Source of the DNA: Lachnospiraceae bacterium
GTDB taxonomy: Bacteria > Bacillota > Clostridia > Lachnospirales > Lachnospiraceae
Direction: 5' to 3'
Assembly (NCBI GenBank): GCA_021205225.1
Contig: JAJPXX010000205.1
Coordinates: forward strand, 1-33,561
Length of the DNA: 33,561 nucleotides
Part shown: one piece after another, positions 7,456-16,525 of the stretch
Layout of the letters: each line of letters starts with the position of its first letter
Numbering within the stretch: position 1 is the first letter of the stretch
Program-made: the position numbers and the translations under genes
Notes under the pieces: generated by a model
What the model was told of the DNA's origin: nothing
The model's database searches: none
What the model saw: the letters and a program-made list of their open reading frames with translations, nothing else

Positions 7456-8325
7456 ATGAAGACGGTATTATCGATTGCTGGAAGTGATTCAGGCGGAGGT
7501 GCCGGTATTCAGGCGGACTTAAAGACGATGACCATGCATGGAGTCTATGGCATGACAGCCGTTACGGCTCTCACCGCGCAGAATACAACGGGTGTGACAG
7601 CGGTTATGAAGGTCTCACCGGAATTTTTGCGGCAGCAGCTGGATGCGGTATTTCAGGATATCCGTCCGGACGCGGTGAAGATTGGTATGGTTCCTTCACC
7701 GGAGCTTGCAGAGGTGATTGCTTCATGTCTGCAGGCGTATCAGGCAGAGAATATTGTTGTGGATCCGGTCATGACGGCAACGAGCGGCACGCAGCTTTCC
7801 GGGGATACTGCGATCGCGCGGATGCGGGATAGAATTTTTCCGATGGCAACCGTCATCACTCCGAATATTCCGGAAGCAGAAGCCTTATCCGGCATGAAAA
7901 TCCGCACAGCGTCAGACATGGAACAGGCTGCGAAATACCTGGGAGATGCCTATGGGACTGCGGTTCTCTGCAAAGGCGGGCATCGTGTTATGGACGCGAA
8001 TGATTTGCTGTATTCCGGTAAGGCGATGGCTGACCATGCTGATGCTACGTTTGGAAAGGATAATCTTCAGACTGACATTGCAAAAGCAGGTTATTCCGCT
8101 GCCCGGTCGGGACAGTTTATATGGTTTCGGGGCGAGCGGATTCTGAATCCGAATACACATGGAACTGGCTGTACCCTGTCAAGCGCGATTGCGTCAAACC
8201 TGGCAAAAGGAATGTCTCTGGAGGAAGCGATTCGCTGCGCAAAGGATTATTTGTCCGCAGCGCTTGGAGCCATGCTGGATCTTGGAAAAGGCTCCGGACC
8301 GCTGAACCACATGGTTCATATGTAA
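7456..8325 (+). CDS. thiD: bifunctional HMP kinase / HMP-phosphate kinase
   Basis: IAGSDSGGGAGIQADLKTM, VVDPVMTATSG, TPNIPEAE and NTHGTGCTLSSAIAS motifs. Confidence 0.95.
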   Translation: MKTVLSIAGSDSGGGAGIQADLKTMTMHGVYGMTAVTALTAQNTTGVTAVMKVSPEFLRQQLDAVFQDIRPDAVKIGMVPSPELAEVIASCLQAYQAENIVVDPVMTATSGTQLSGDTAIARMRDRIFPMATVITPNIPEAEALSGMKIRTASDMEQAAKYLGDAYGTAVLCKGGHRVMDANDLLYSGKAMADHADATFGKDNLQTDIAKAGYSAARSGQFIWFRGERILNPNTHGTGCTLSSAIASNLAKGMSLEEAIRCAKDYLSAALGAMLDLGKGSGPLNHMVHM

Positions 8326-8429
8326 GGACGTGATTCGCTTCGGCTGTCGTTAAGGCGTGTGCCAATAGCATACAGCAGGGTGCGAAAAAAGCTACATTTT
8401 TATAAGCATAAAAGGAGATCGAACACAAC

Positions 8430-9737
8430 ATGGAACGAAACTATACCACACAGATGGATGCCGCCCGACGCGGCATTGTGACGCCGGAGATGGAAACTGT
8501 AGCGAAGAAAGAACAGATGCCAATGGAGAAGCTGATGGAGCTGATGGCATGCGGGAAGGTTGTGATTCCGGCAAATAAGAATCACAAATGCCTGAACCCG
8601 GAGGGAATCGGCTCGATGCTCCGCACGAAAATCAATGTCAACCTGGGAGTCAGCCGGGACTGTAAGGACTACGACATTGAGATGCAAAAGGTAATGTCCG
8701 CCGTAGAGATGGGGGCGGAAGCGATTATGGATCTTTCCAGCCACGGCAACACAAGCCCTTTTCGCTGCAAGCTGACGCGGGAATGCCCGTCAATGATCGG
8801 TACGGTTCCGGTTTATGACAGCGTAATTCATTATCAGAGAGATCTGGATACTTTGACGGCACAGGATTTCATTGATGTCGTGCGGCTTCACGCGCAGGAG
8901 GGCGTGGATTTTATCACGCTGCACTGTGGCATTACGCGCAAGACCATTGAACAGATCCGCAGACATAAGCGGAAAATGAATATTGTATCCCGCGGCGGTT
9001 CGCTGGTTTTCGCGTGGATGTGTATGACCGGAAATGAAAATCCGTTCTATGAATATTATGATGAAATTCTGGAAATCTGCCGGGAATATGACGTCACCAT
9101 ATCCCTTGGCGACGCCTGCCGTCCCGGATGTCTCGCGGACGCGACCGACGTCTGCCAGATCGAGGAGCTGGTACGCCTGGGCGAGCTGACAAAACGAGCC
9201 TGGGAAAAGGACGTGCAGGTAATGGTGGAAGGACCGGGGCATGTGCCGATGGATCAGATTGCGGCCAATATGAAAGTGCAGCAGACGATCTGTATGGGAG
9301 CGCCGTTCTATGTACTTGGGCCTCTGGTGACAGATATTGCGCCCGGATACGACCATATCACGTCTGCGATCGGCGGTGCGATTGCGGCAATGAACGGAGC
9401 GGCATTCCTCTGTTATGTCACTCCGGCAGAGCATCTGGCTTTGCCGAATGTAGATGATGTAAAACAGGGGATCATTGCGAGTAAAATCGCTGCACACGCT
9501 GCAGATATTGCGAAGGGAATTCCAGGTGCGCGTGACATGGATGATAAGATGGCGGACGCACGCCGTCAATTGGACTGGGAAGCGCAGTGGGAATGTGCGA
9601 TTGACCCGGAGACTGCAAAAGCGATCCGCGCTGACCGTTCGCCAGAGCATGATGATACCTGTTCCATGTGTGGGAAATTCTGTGCAGTGCGCAGTATGAA
9701 TAAGGCGCTCAATGGAGAACACATTGACATTCTGTAA
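8430..9737 (+). CDS. thiC: phosphomethylpyrimidine synthase
   Basis: [30 protein letters not shown]-like, [21 protein letters not shown], and the C-terminal Cys cluster [11 protein letters not shown]. Confidence 0.96.
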   Translation: MERNYTTQMDAARRGIVTPEMETVAKKEQMPMEKLMELMACGKVVIPANKNHKCLNPEGIGSMLRTKINVNLGVSRDCKDYDIEMQKVMSAVEMGAEAIMDLSSHGNTSPFRCKLTRECPSMIGTVPVYDSVIHYQRDLDTLTAQDFIDVVRLHAQEGVDFITLHCGITRKTIEQIRRHKRKMNIVSRGGSLVFAWMCMTGNENPFYEYYDEILEICREYDVTISLGDACRPGCLADATDVCQIEELVRLGELTKRAWEKDVQVMVEGPGHVPMDQIAANMKVQQTICMGAPFYVLGPLVTDIAPGYDHITSAIGGAIAAMNGAAFLCYVTPAEHLALPNVDDVKQGIIASKIAAHAADIAKGIPGARDMDDKMADARRQLDWEAQWECAIDPETAKAIRADRSPEHDDTCSMCGKFCAVRSMNKALNGEHIDIL

Positions 9738-9772
9738 TTCGATTTTTACACTTCTTCGCTGTGTTTAATACG

Positions 9773-9812
9773 GGCGGGGCAGGTCAAAGGCAAGCTCCGC
9801 CTATATATTTGA
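9773..9812 (+). terminator. possible terminator after thiC
   Basis: GGCGGGGC (9773-9780) / GCTCCGCC (9794-9801) stem with one G.U, followed by TATATATTTG. Confidence 0.4.
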
Positions 9813-9841
9813 ATCGCAGGTAAAAGAAATTATATGACTTC

Positions 9842-9870
9842 TTGACAAATCTCAAAATGAGCAGTATTAT
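9842..9870 (+). promoter_or_regulatory. promoter of the tyrosine recombinase gene
   Basis: TTGACA (9842-9847), 17-nt spacer, TATTAT (9865-9870). Confidence 0.7.
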
Positions 9871-9882
9871 TGTTTCAGGAAC

Positions 9883-9918
9883 AATCTATACGACAAACAC
9901 ATGTTTTTCAAATAGATT
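9883..9918. other. 36-bp imperfect palindrome, candidate dif/recombinase-binding site or operator
   Basis: AATCTAT-ACGAC-AAACA-CA-TGTTT-TTCAA-ATAGATT: perfect outer 7-bp and inner 5-bp arms about one centre, lying between the promoter and start codon of the recombinase gene. Confidence 0.45.
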
Positions 9919-9935
9919 ACGCATGGAGGTACACG

Positions 9936-11000
9936 ATGAATCAGAATCATACAATGACTTACCAGGAAAAAGTAAACATGGATAACGTCATTCGGCTGCG
10001 TGAGGTTCTGAAGACACTGCCTGGTTTTGCAAAGGATTACTTTCGTGCGATTGAGCCGACGACTTCGACGAGAACCAGGATTTCTTACGCATATGATATC
10101 CGGATTTTTTTTCAGTTTCTTGCCTCAGAAAATCCGCTTTTCCGGGATAAGGATATTACATCACTGACGGTTGATGTGCTGGATCAGATCCAGGCTCTGG
10201 ACATTGAGGAATATCAGGAATATCTGAAGGTTTATCAGGACACAGATAATAAAACTGTCACAAATGGAGAACGCGGGCTGAAACGTAAAATGTCTGCATT
10301 GCGAAGCTTTTACGCCTACTATTTTAAACATGAAATGATTCATACGAATCCGACCGTACTGGTAGATATGCCGAAATTACATGAAAAAGAAATTATCCGG
10401 CTGGATGCGGATGAAACCGCCGGACTGCTGGATTACATCGAGCATTGCGGAGATTCCCTGAGCGGACAGAAAAAGGTTTATTACGAAAAGACGAGGGTTC
10501 GGGATCTGGCGATTGTCACTTTACTTTTGGGTACGGGAATTCGCGTGTCGGAATGTGTCGGGCTGGATGTGGATGACATTGACTTTAAGAACAATGGCAT
10601 CCGCGTTGTGCGCAAGGGCGGTTCGGAAATGATGGTGTACTTTGGCAATGAAGTGGAAACGGCACTCAGAAATTACCTGGAGTCGCGTAAGGCAATTACG
10701 CCGATTGCGGGTCATGAGAACGCTCTCTTCTATTCTACCCAGCGCCGTCGGATCGGGGTTCAGGCGGTCGAAAATATGGTTAAGAAGTACGCCCGTGAGG
10801 TCACGACGACAAAAAAAATCACACCCCACAAGCTTCGAAGTACGTATGGCACAAGTCTGTATAAAGAAACCGGCGACATCTATCTTGTCGCGGATGTCCT
10901 GGGACACAAGGATGTTAATACGACCAGAAAACACTATGCGGCAATGGATGATGAGCGCCGCCGCAAGGCTGCCAGTGCGGTGAAGCTTCGGGAATCATAA
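9936..11000 (+). CDS. XerS/XerC/D-type tyrosine recombinase
   Basis: Start reassigned to ATG 9936 behind GGAGGT (9925-9930), giving 354 aa. Tyrosine recombinase motifs: LLLGTGIRVSEC (R), RKGG (K), PHKLRSTYG (HxxR), LGHKDVNTTRKHY (H...Y). Confidence 0.9.
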   Translation: MNQNHTMTYQEKVNMDNVIRLREVLKTLPGFAKDYFRAIEPTTSTRTRISYAYDIRIFFQFLASENPLFRDKDITSLTVDVLDQIQALDIEEYQEYLKVYQDTDNKTVTNGERGLKRKMSALRSFYAYYFKHEMIHTNPTVLVDMPKLHEKEIIRLDADETAGLLDYIEHCGDSLSGQKKVYYEKTRVRDLAIVTLLLGTGIRVSECVGLDVDDIDFKNNGIRVVRKGGSEMMVYFGNEVETALRNYLESRKAITPIAGHENALFYSTQRRRIGVQAVENMVKKYAREVTTTKKITPHKLRSTYGTSLYKETGDIYLVADVLGHKDVNTTRKHYAAMDDERRRKAASAVKLRES

Positions 11001-11021
11001 TTCAGAGGAAACAGCCTCACT

Positions 11022-11049
11022 CGTTTACATAATATAACTCCGTAAACCT
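11022..11049. other. dif-like inverted repeat downstream of the recombinase
   Basis: CGTTTACATAA-TATAAC-TCCGTAAACCT with GTTTAC...GTAAAC arms. The left arm resembles the XerD-type half of known Firmicutes dif sites (remembered consensus TTATGTAAACT, reverse complement). A T-run follows, so a weak terminator is an alternative. Confidence 0.35.
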
Positions 11050-11075
11050 TTTTTCGTAGACCACTGCGAAAGGAA

Positions 11076-11513
11076 TCAGCTCTCCAGGAGGATTGTAAAT
11101 GGTCCGTCGTTACAGAGGCGGACTTCCATTTTTGCTCCGAAGACACCTTTTTCTACAACCGGAACGGTTTTTCTGCACTCGGAAATGATATATTCATACA
11201 GTTCTTTGGCTGTCTGGGGATCTCCGGCTTCCGCAAAGGAGGGACGGTTCCCTTTTACACAGTTTGCGTAAAGCGTAAACTGTGAGACCAGAAGCAATGC
11301 CCCATTTACATCCTTCAATGACAAATTCGTCTTTCCGTTCGCATCCGGGAATATACGCAGCCCGAGCATTTTCCGGATCAGTTTATCCGCTTCTGCGCGG
11401 GTGTCATTTTGCCCTACACCAATCAGAACAAGATATCCCTTTTCGATTTTACCTGCTATCTCATCTCCGACTGTTACAGAGGCTTCGGTGACTCGCTGGA
11501 TTACAAATTTCAT
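11076..11513 (-). CDS. dtd: D-aminoacyl-tRNA deacylase
   Basis: MKFVIQRVTEASVTV, LVLIGV, LLLVSQFTLYA and NRPSF motifs; 145 aa. Confidence 0.95.
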   Translation of the reverse strand: MKFVIQRVTEASVTVGDEIAGKIEKGYLVLIGVGQNDTRAEADKLIRKMLGLRIFPDANGKTNLSLKDVNGALLLVSQFTLYANCVKGNRPSFAEAGDPQTAKELYEYIISECRKTVPVVEKGVFGAKMEVRLCNDGPFTILLES

Positions 11514-11617
11514 GTTTCTGCTCTCTCCTTCTGTTCTCCGGTTTATCTGTCATTTCGATGTCTGTTTCTGGCCATGATTGCTGATAATTGTCCGCCTTAC
11601 AGCTTGTATGGATGGTT

Positions 11618-12529
11618 TTACTGCTTCCGCAATTTTATAAGCAATTCCTTAAAATAATCCGGAAGCGGTGCTTCCACTTCTATGTATTCCCCTGTTCCCG
11701 GATGCACAAAACCGATCGTCATGGCGTGTAACGTCTGTCCCTGTAAGTCTGGGAAAGGGCATTTTGCCGGGCCATACAATTCGTCACCGAGAACCGGATG
11801 GCCAATGCTTTTCATATGCACGCGAATCTGGTGGGTGCGGCCGGTCTCCAGCTGGCATTCGATATAAGTGAACTGGTCAAATGCTTCGAGAATATGGTAA
11901 TGCGTGACCGCGTCTTTTCCTCCCGGCACATTGACCGCCATTTCTTTTCGCCGCTGCGGGTGACGCCCGATGGATGCATGAACCGTACCGTCTTCTGTAA
12001 GTCTGCCATGTACAATCGCGCGGTATTTTCGGGTAATTGAGTGCTCCTTCAGCTGCGCCGCCACCGCCTGGTGCGCTCTGTCATTTTTGCAGACAATCAG
12101 GGAGCCGGTGGTATCCCGGTCAATCCGGTGGACAATGCCCGGACGCAGGACGCCGTTAATACCGGACAGGCTGTCTTTACAGTGATAAAGCAGGGCATTC
12201 ACCAGAGTACCGCTGTAATGGCCGGCCGCCGGATGGACAACCATCCCTTTCGGCTTATTTACAATAATCAGGTCTTCATCCTCATACAGGATATCAAGCG
12301 GGATATTTTCGGGTATGACATCCAGATCACGAACCGGCGGAAATACAATTTCGATCCGATCGTTCTCCATAATTTTCTGACCGGATTTGCATGGCTTTCC
12401 GTTTACTGTAACAGAGCCATTTTTAATCAGATCTTGCAGGCAGGATCGCGTGTACGCCTCATATCGGGCTGCGAGCAGCAAATCCAGCCGTTGTCCGTCT
12501 TCTGCTTTTAAAGCCCTGAATTCGTCCAT
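11618..12529 (-). CDS. RluA/RluD family 23S rRNA pseudouridine synthase
   Basis: S4 domain N-terminus, NKPKGMVVHPAAGH, HRIDRDTTG and TGRTHQIRVHM motifs. Confidence 0.94.
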   Translation of the reverse strand: MDEFRALKAEDGQRLDLLLAARYEAYTRSCLQDLIKNGSVTVNGKPCKSGQKIMENDRIEIVFPPVRDLDVIPENIPLDILYEDEDLIIVNKPKGMVVHPAAGHYSGTLVNALLYHCKDSLSGINGVLRPGIVHRIDRDTTGSLIVCKNDRAHQAVAAQLKEHSITRKYRAIVHGRLTEDGTVHASIGRHPQRRKEMAVNVPGGKDAVTHYHILEAFDQFTYIECQLETGRTHQIRVHMKSIGHPVLGDELYGPAKCPFPDLQGQTLHAMTIGFVHPGTGEYIEVEAPLPDYFKELLIKLRKQ

Positions 12530-12554
12530 AAAATCTCCCCTCTGCTTATCTGAA

Positions 12555-13058
12555 TCATTTGTGGGTCTTCAAAAAAAGAAACTCCTCTGAACGATATAGC
12601 GTAAACAACAGGATTACTGCCAGCCCCGCGCCAATACATACATAGCAATCCGCGATGTTAAATACCGGAAAATCAATCAGAGAAAAATACAGGAAATCAA
12701 TCACGTAACCTCGGGCGAGACGGTCAATCATATTACCAATAGCTCCGGCTATAATAAGGGAGCAGACAAAACGCAGCGGATGGTAGCTCTTCCCGTGAGG
12801 AAACCGGACAAAGACATAGACGGCAAAAACAGAAATGATCAGGGCGATGAGCACAAAAAAAAGCTGGCGGTTATTTAAAATACCAAAAGCCGCTCCCCGG
12901 TTTTCAAGATAGTAAAGCTCAAATACCCCCGGAATCAGCGTAATTCCAGAGGTACCGGCAAGAAATCGGGCAGCGAGATATTTGGTAATCTGATCCGCGG
13001 CAATCAGCAAAAAGGTGAATACTGCCCCCGCCGCGAAAATTTTATTTCCTGTTTTCAT
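12555..13058 (-). CDS. lspA: lipoprotein signal peptidase (signal peptidase II)
   Basis: AADQITK, NRGAAFG, GAIGNMIDR, VIDFL and FNIADCYVCIG motifs. Confidence 0.93.
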   Translation of the reverse strand: MKTGNKIFAAGAVFTFLLIAADQITKYLAARFLAGTSGITLIPGVFELYYLENRGAAFGILNNRQLFFVLIALIISVFAVYVFVRFPHGKSYHPLRFVCSLIIAGAIGNMIDRLARGYVIDFLYFSLIDFPVFNIADCYVCIGAGLAVILLFTLYRSEEFLFLKTHK

Positions 13059-13077
13059 ATTCTAATCCTGTTCCTTT

Positions 13078-14208
13078 TCAGGCTTCCACAACATATTCAT
13101 AGCGGATAAAATTCAGTGCTTCCGTCATCTCTTCATCGCTCACATCCGGGACAACAACGGCGTGTCCAATTTTTTCCAGTAAAACAAAGCGGATTTTACC
13201 GGAATCCATCTTCTTGTCTTTTTTCGATGCGGCTACAATCTCGTCCGCCGTCGGCCCTTCAAAAGAAATCGGGAGGCCAAAGCCTACGTTCATGTCACGG
13301 ATCTCATAGAACTCTTCCTCATCAATCATTCCCCGCTGCCAGGAAATATAGGCGGCGGCAATTGTTCCAAGCGCTACGCACTCTCCATGTAAAAGCTCAA
13401 AATTTTTCAGCTTTTCGATCGCGTGCCCCAATGTATGACCGAAGTTAAGCAATGCGCGCTCTCCGGTCGATTCTTTAGGATCCTTTTCTACAATCGACTG
13501 CTTTAGCTCACAGCTTCTGGCAACCATAATCAGAAGCACAGAAAATTTGCGGTCTTCGATATCGCTCATATGATCAATGACCCATTCATAATAATCCGCA
13601 TCGAGAATCAGGCCATGCTTTAACAGCTCTCCCATTCCGCTGGCGAACTGGTCGTCCGGAAGCGAGTGGAGCGTTTTTATATTAATATAGACCAGGGATG
13701 GCTGATGAAAGGCTCCCACCATATTTTTGTAGCAGTCAAAATCTACGCCGGTTTTGCCGCCAATACTGCTGTCAATCTGAGAGAGCAATGTGGTTGGCAC
13801 CTGAATGAAGCGGATGCCGCGCAGATAAGTCGCCGCGGTGAATCCGGTCAGGTCGCCGACAACGCCTCCGCCCAGTGCCAGAAGATAATCGTGCCGGTCA
13901 AACCCGGCCTGAATCAGTACCTCGTACAGCTCGCGGACGTGATCCAGTGTCTTGTTCGCTTCACCCGCAGGCAATTCAAACGAGAGGACAGTATCTGTGC
14001 ATTCTCTGGCAGAGATCATAACCTCCTGCAAATAGAGCGGCGCCACATTCGAATCCGTCACAACGCATATGCGGTGCCCCGCACAGCCAATCTCATTAAG
14101 ATATGCGCTCAGCTTCCGGAAGGAATCCTGCAGGCAGATCTCATAAGGGGCATTTCCTTCTGTACGAACTGTAATTTCCATGCCCGTTCTGTATTTTCCT
14201 GTCTTCAT
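13078..14208 (-). CDS. aroB: 3-dehydroquinate synthase
   Basis: ALGGGVVGDLTGFTAATYLRGIRFIQVPTTLLSQIDSSIGGKTGVD and NFGHTLGHAIE motifs. Confidence 0.95.
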   Translation of the reverse strand: MKTGKYRTGMEITVRTEGNAPYEICLQDSFRKLSAYLNEIGCAGHRICVVTDSNVAPLYLQEVMISARECTDTVLSFELPAGEANKTLDHVRELYEVLIQAGFDRHDYLLALGGGVVGDLTGFTAATYLRGIRFIQVPTTLLSQIDSSIGGKTGVDFDCYKNMVGAFHQPSLVYINIKTLHSLPDDQFASGMGELLKHGLILDADYYEWVIDHMSDIEDRKFSVLLIMVARSCELKQSIVEKDPKESTGERALLNFGHTLGHAIEKLKNFELLHGECVALGTIAAAYISWQRGMIDEEEFYEIRDMNVGFGLPISFEGPTADEIVAASKKDKKMDSGKIRFVLLEKIGHAVVVPDVSDEEMTEALNFIRYEYVVEA

Positions 14209-14236
14209 TGTAAAATCGAACCTCTCTTCCCCTGTA

Positions 14237-15031
14237 TCATATATATTTTTGTACTTCCGCGTAAATACGGCCTTTTCTGGTCTGTCCGCCAGTGCCGATA
14301 TAGCGAATACGCCCCATTCCGTGGACAGATACGATATCCCCTTCTTTCAGAGAATACGCATTTGTTGTAATCAGCTTTCCATTTACAAAGACATTGCCAT
14401 TTTCGATCAGCGAAAGCAGGCTGCTTCGAGATGCGCCAAAACCAAGTGCCATGACAGAATCCAGCCGGACGGAAGCAATGCTGCCGCGGATTGTCTCTGT
14501 AGCAGGCGTATAGGTAAAATGCTCCATACTGCAAAGCTCACAGGAAACCTGCGTATGGCGGATCTGCGTCAGCTCCTGACAGATCAGACCGGAAAAAGAA
14601 GAAGAGCAAAATAAATATGCTTCTTTTTCAGAGACTGCGATATCTCCTGTCTTTGATCGTTCAATTCCCAGATTCATCAGCGCTCCCAGGACGTCTCTGT
14701 GACTTAATACTTCCGCAAAACGCGCAGAGCGCGGACGGATGTGGACACAGTGAACAGGAAACACAATGCCGGAATGGGATACCGTGCATGCTTCATCATT
14801 TTCATTACTGTTCCACAAAAGCTGATCCGGGACAAAAGCAGCAATGCACCGTTCAGCTCCCTCATAACCGCCAAAAGTTTCCCCTTGGATCCAGGAAAAC
14901 TTTTGTATGGTCTTATGCAAAATATTCTGTTCGTTCAGACTCAGGAAATCTGAGAAGGTGACACACCCCCGATGTTCCGCCAGGGAAGCAAGATCCTGAA
15001 ATCGCTTTGTCAATAATCTGTCTTTTTCCAT
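14237..15031 (-). CDS. YlmH-family RNA-binding (S4 domain) protein
   Basis: C-terminal S4 motif (SVRLDSVMALGFGASRSSLLSLIENGNVFVNG) and position next to sepF/yggS. Confidence 0.85.
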   Translation of the reverse strand: MEKDRLLTKRFQDLASLAEHRGCVTFSDFLSLNEQNILHKTIQKFSWIQGETFGGYEGAERCIAAFVPDQLLWNSNENDEACTVSHSGIVFPVHCVHIRPRSARFAEVLSHRDVLGALMNLGIERSKTGDIAVSEKEAYLFCSSSFSGLICQELTQIRHTQVSCELCSMEHFTYTPATETIRGSIASVRLDSVMALGFGASRSSLLSLIENGNVFVNGKLITTNAYSLKEGDIVSVHGMGRIRYIGTGGQTRKGRIYAEVQKYI

Positions 15032-15052
15032 CTGTATTCTGAGCGCCTGTAC

Positions 15053-15697
15053 CTAGAATGAGGTTCCAAACGAAGGCATATCATAGGAGCTGCCAACCAT
15101 CTCCTGAATATCGCCGGATATATCTACATTCACCGGAGTGATGATAAAGATATAATTGCTCACCTTCTGAATCTTGCCATGGAGCGCATAGCAGGAACCG
15201 CAGGTAAAATCAATAATGCGCTGAGCCAGTTCAAAATCTACGCCTTCCATATTCAGAATAACCGTACACTCATCCAAAAGAGTATCCGCCACTTCGCGGG
15301 AATCCTCAATACTTCTTGGCTTAATCACGCATACCTGCATACCACTGGTGCGCCTGGAACCAGGTGTGCGCATAGGAGAGATCTTACTGCCTGAGCGCGT
15401 TGACGTACGTGTCCCCATCTGTTTTTGAGGCTGAACACGCGGCTCTTCGGCATAAGAATCTGCTTCTTTTGCTGCCGGACGGCGACTCTCATACGCATCG
15501 TCATCATTTCTGCGAAAAGCCTGCTTTTTCGGACGCAAATCTTCTTCATCATCATTTCTGCGAAGAATCCGCTTCTTCGGACGTTCTTCCTCCGGATCGT
15601 CATAACTGTCCTCATCATATTCATCATCGAGATAATCGTCCTCAAGAACATCATCATTCATTTTAATTGCATCCAGAAACTTATCAATAACACTCAT
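15053..15697 (-). CDS. sepF: cell division protein SepF
   Basis: MSVIDKFLDAIKMND start (CAT at 15695-15697 behind GGGAGA). C-terminal SepF domain VCVIKPRSIEDSREVADTLLDECTVILNMEGVDFELAQRIIDFTCGSCYALHG. Confidence 0.92.
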   Translation of the reverse strand: MSVIDKFLDAIKMNDDVLEDDYLDDEYDEDSYDDPEEERPKKRILRRNDDEEDLRPKKQAFRRNDDDAYESRRPAAKEADSYAEEPRVQPQKQMGTRTSTRSGSKISPMRTPGSRRTSGMQVCVIKPRSIEDSREVADTLLDECTVILNMEGVDFELAQRIIDFTCGSCYALHGKIQKVSNYIFIITPVNVDISGDIQEMVGSSYDMPSFGTSF

Positions 15698-15789
15698 TTT
15701 CTTATCTCCCACTCTGTTTGGCAACGTAAATTTCCGTTCTTTTGCACTGATATTTATCAGCAACATTCGTACCTTCGCAGTTCCGTTTA

Positions 15790-16479
15790 TCACGTATAAG
15801 ATCGCGCACCAAAAATACCGGTACCTACACGAATCATTGTGGCACCCTCTTCGATAGCCACCTCATAATCTCCTGTCATCCCCATGCTCAGATGACTCAT
15901 ATCCGTATTATCAATGTTTTTGGCTCTGATGTCAACATTTAATTTCTTCATTTTGCGAAAAACTGACCGATTATCCTCCGGATTGTCCGTATAAGGCGCA
16001 ATGGTCATCAGTCCCTCTACATGAACGCCCGGAAGCGGGGCGATCTGCCGGATCAGAGACTCTGTATCCTCCGGCGCGATGCCATATTTCGATGCTTCCC
16101 CGGCCATATTAACTTCAATCAGTATCGGCATTATCCGGTTCCTTCTGACCGCCGCTTTACTGATTTCCTCCGCCAGACGGAAGGAATCTACGGAGTGAAC
16201 CATACAGGCACGCTCTATGATATATTTGATTTTGTTTGTCTGGAGGTGCCCGATCATATGCCACTGCACATCATCGGGAAGTCTGGGAAACTTATCACGA
16301 ATTTCCTGCGGATGGTTTTCCCCAAAATCACGCACACCCTCTCGATAAATCTCTTCTATCATTTCAACCGGCTTAGTTTTACTGACTGCGATCAGCAGAA
16401 CTTCATCCCGGCTCCTGCCTGCGCGTGCGCAGGCACACGCAACTCTTTCTTCTACATCCTGTAAATTTTCTTTCAGCAT
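15790..16479 (-). CDS. YggS-family pyridoxal phosphate-dependent protein
   Basis: LIAVSKTKP, DFGENHPQE, WHMIGHLQTNK, LIEVNMAGEASKYG and LSMGMTGDYEVAIEEGATMIRVGTGIFG motifs. Confidence 0.94.
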   Translation of the reverse strand: MLKENLQDVEERVACACARAGRSRDEVLLIAVSKTKPVEMIEEIYREGVRDFGENHPQEIRDKFPRLPDDVQWHMIGHLQTNKIKYIIERACMVHSVDSFRLAEEISKAAVRRNRIMPILIEVNMAGEASKYGIAPEDTESLIRQIAPLPGVHVEGLMTIAPYTDNPEDNRSVFRKMKKLNVDIRAKNIDNTDMSHLSMGMTGDYEVAIEEGATMIRVGTGIFGARSYT

Positions 16480-16525
16480 TTTGTCTCACTCTCCCAGACA
16501 GAATATAGTGATGTATTCTCAAAGG

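Noticed and set aside
5787-8415. Shared TATAAGCATAAAAGG word upstream of thiM (5787-5802, inverted) and thiC (8401-8415)
   Set aside because: Short, AT-rich and in opposite orientations; could be chance without a genome-wide count.
8790-9722. 310-aa - strand ORF opposite thiC
   Set aside because: Antisense to highly conserved thiC; shadow ORF.
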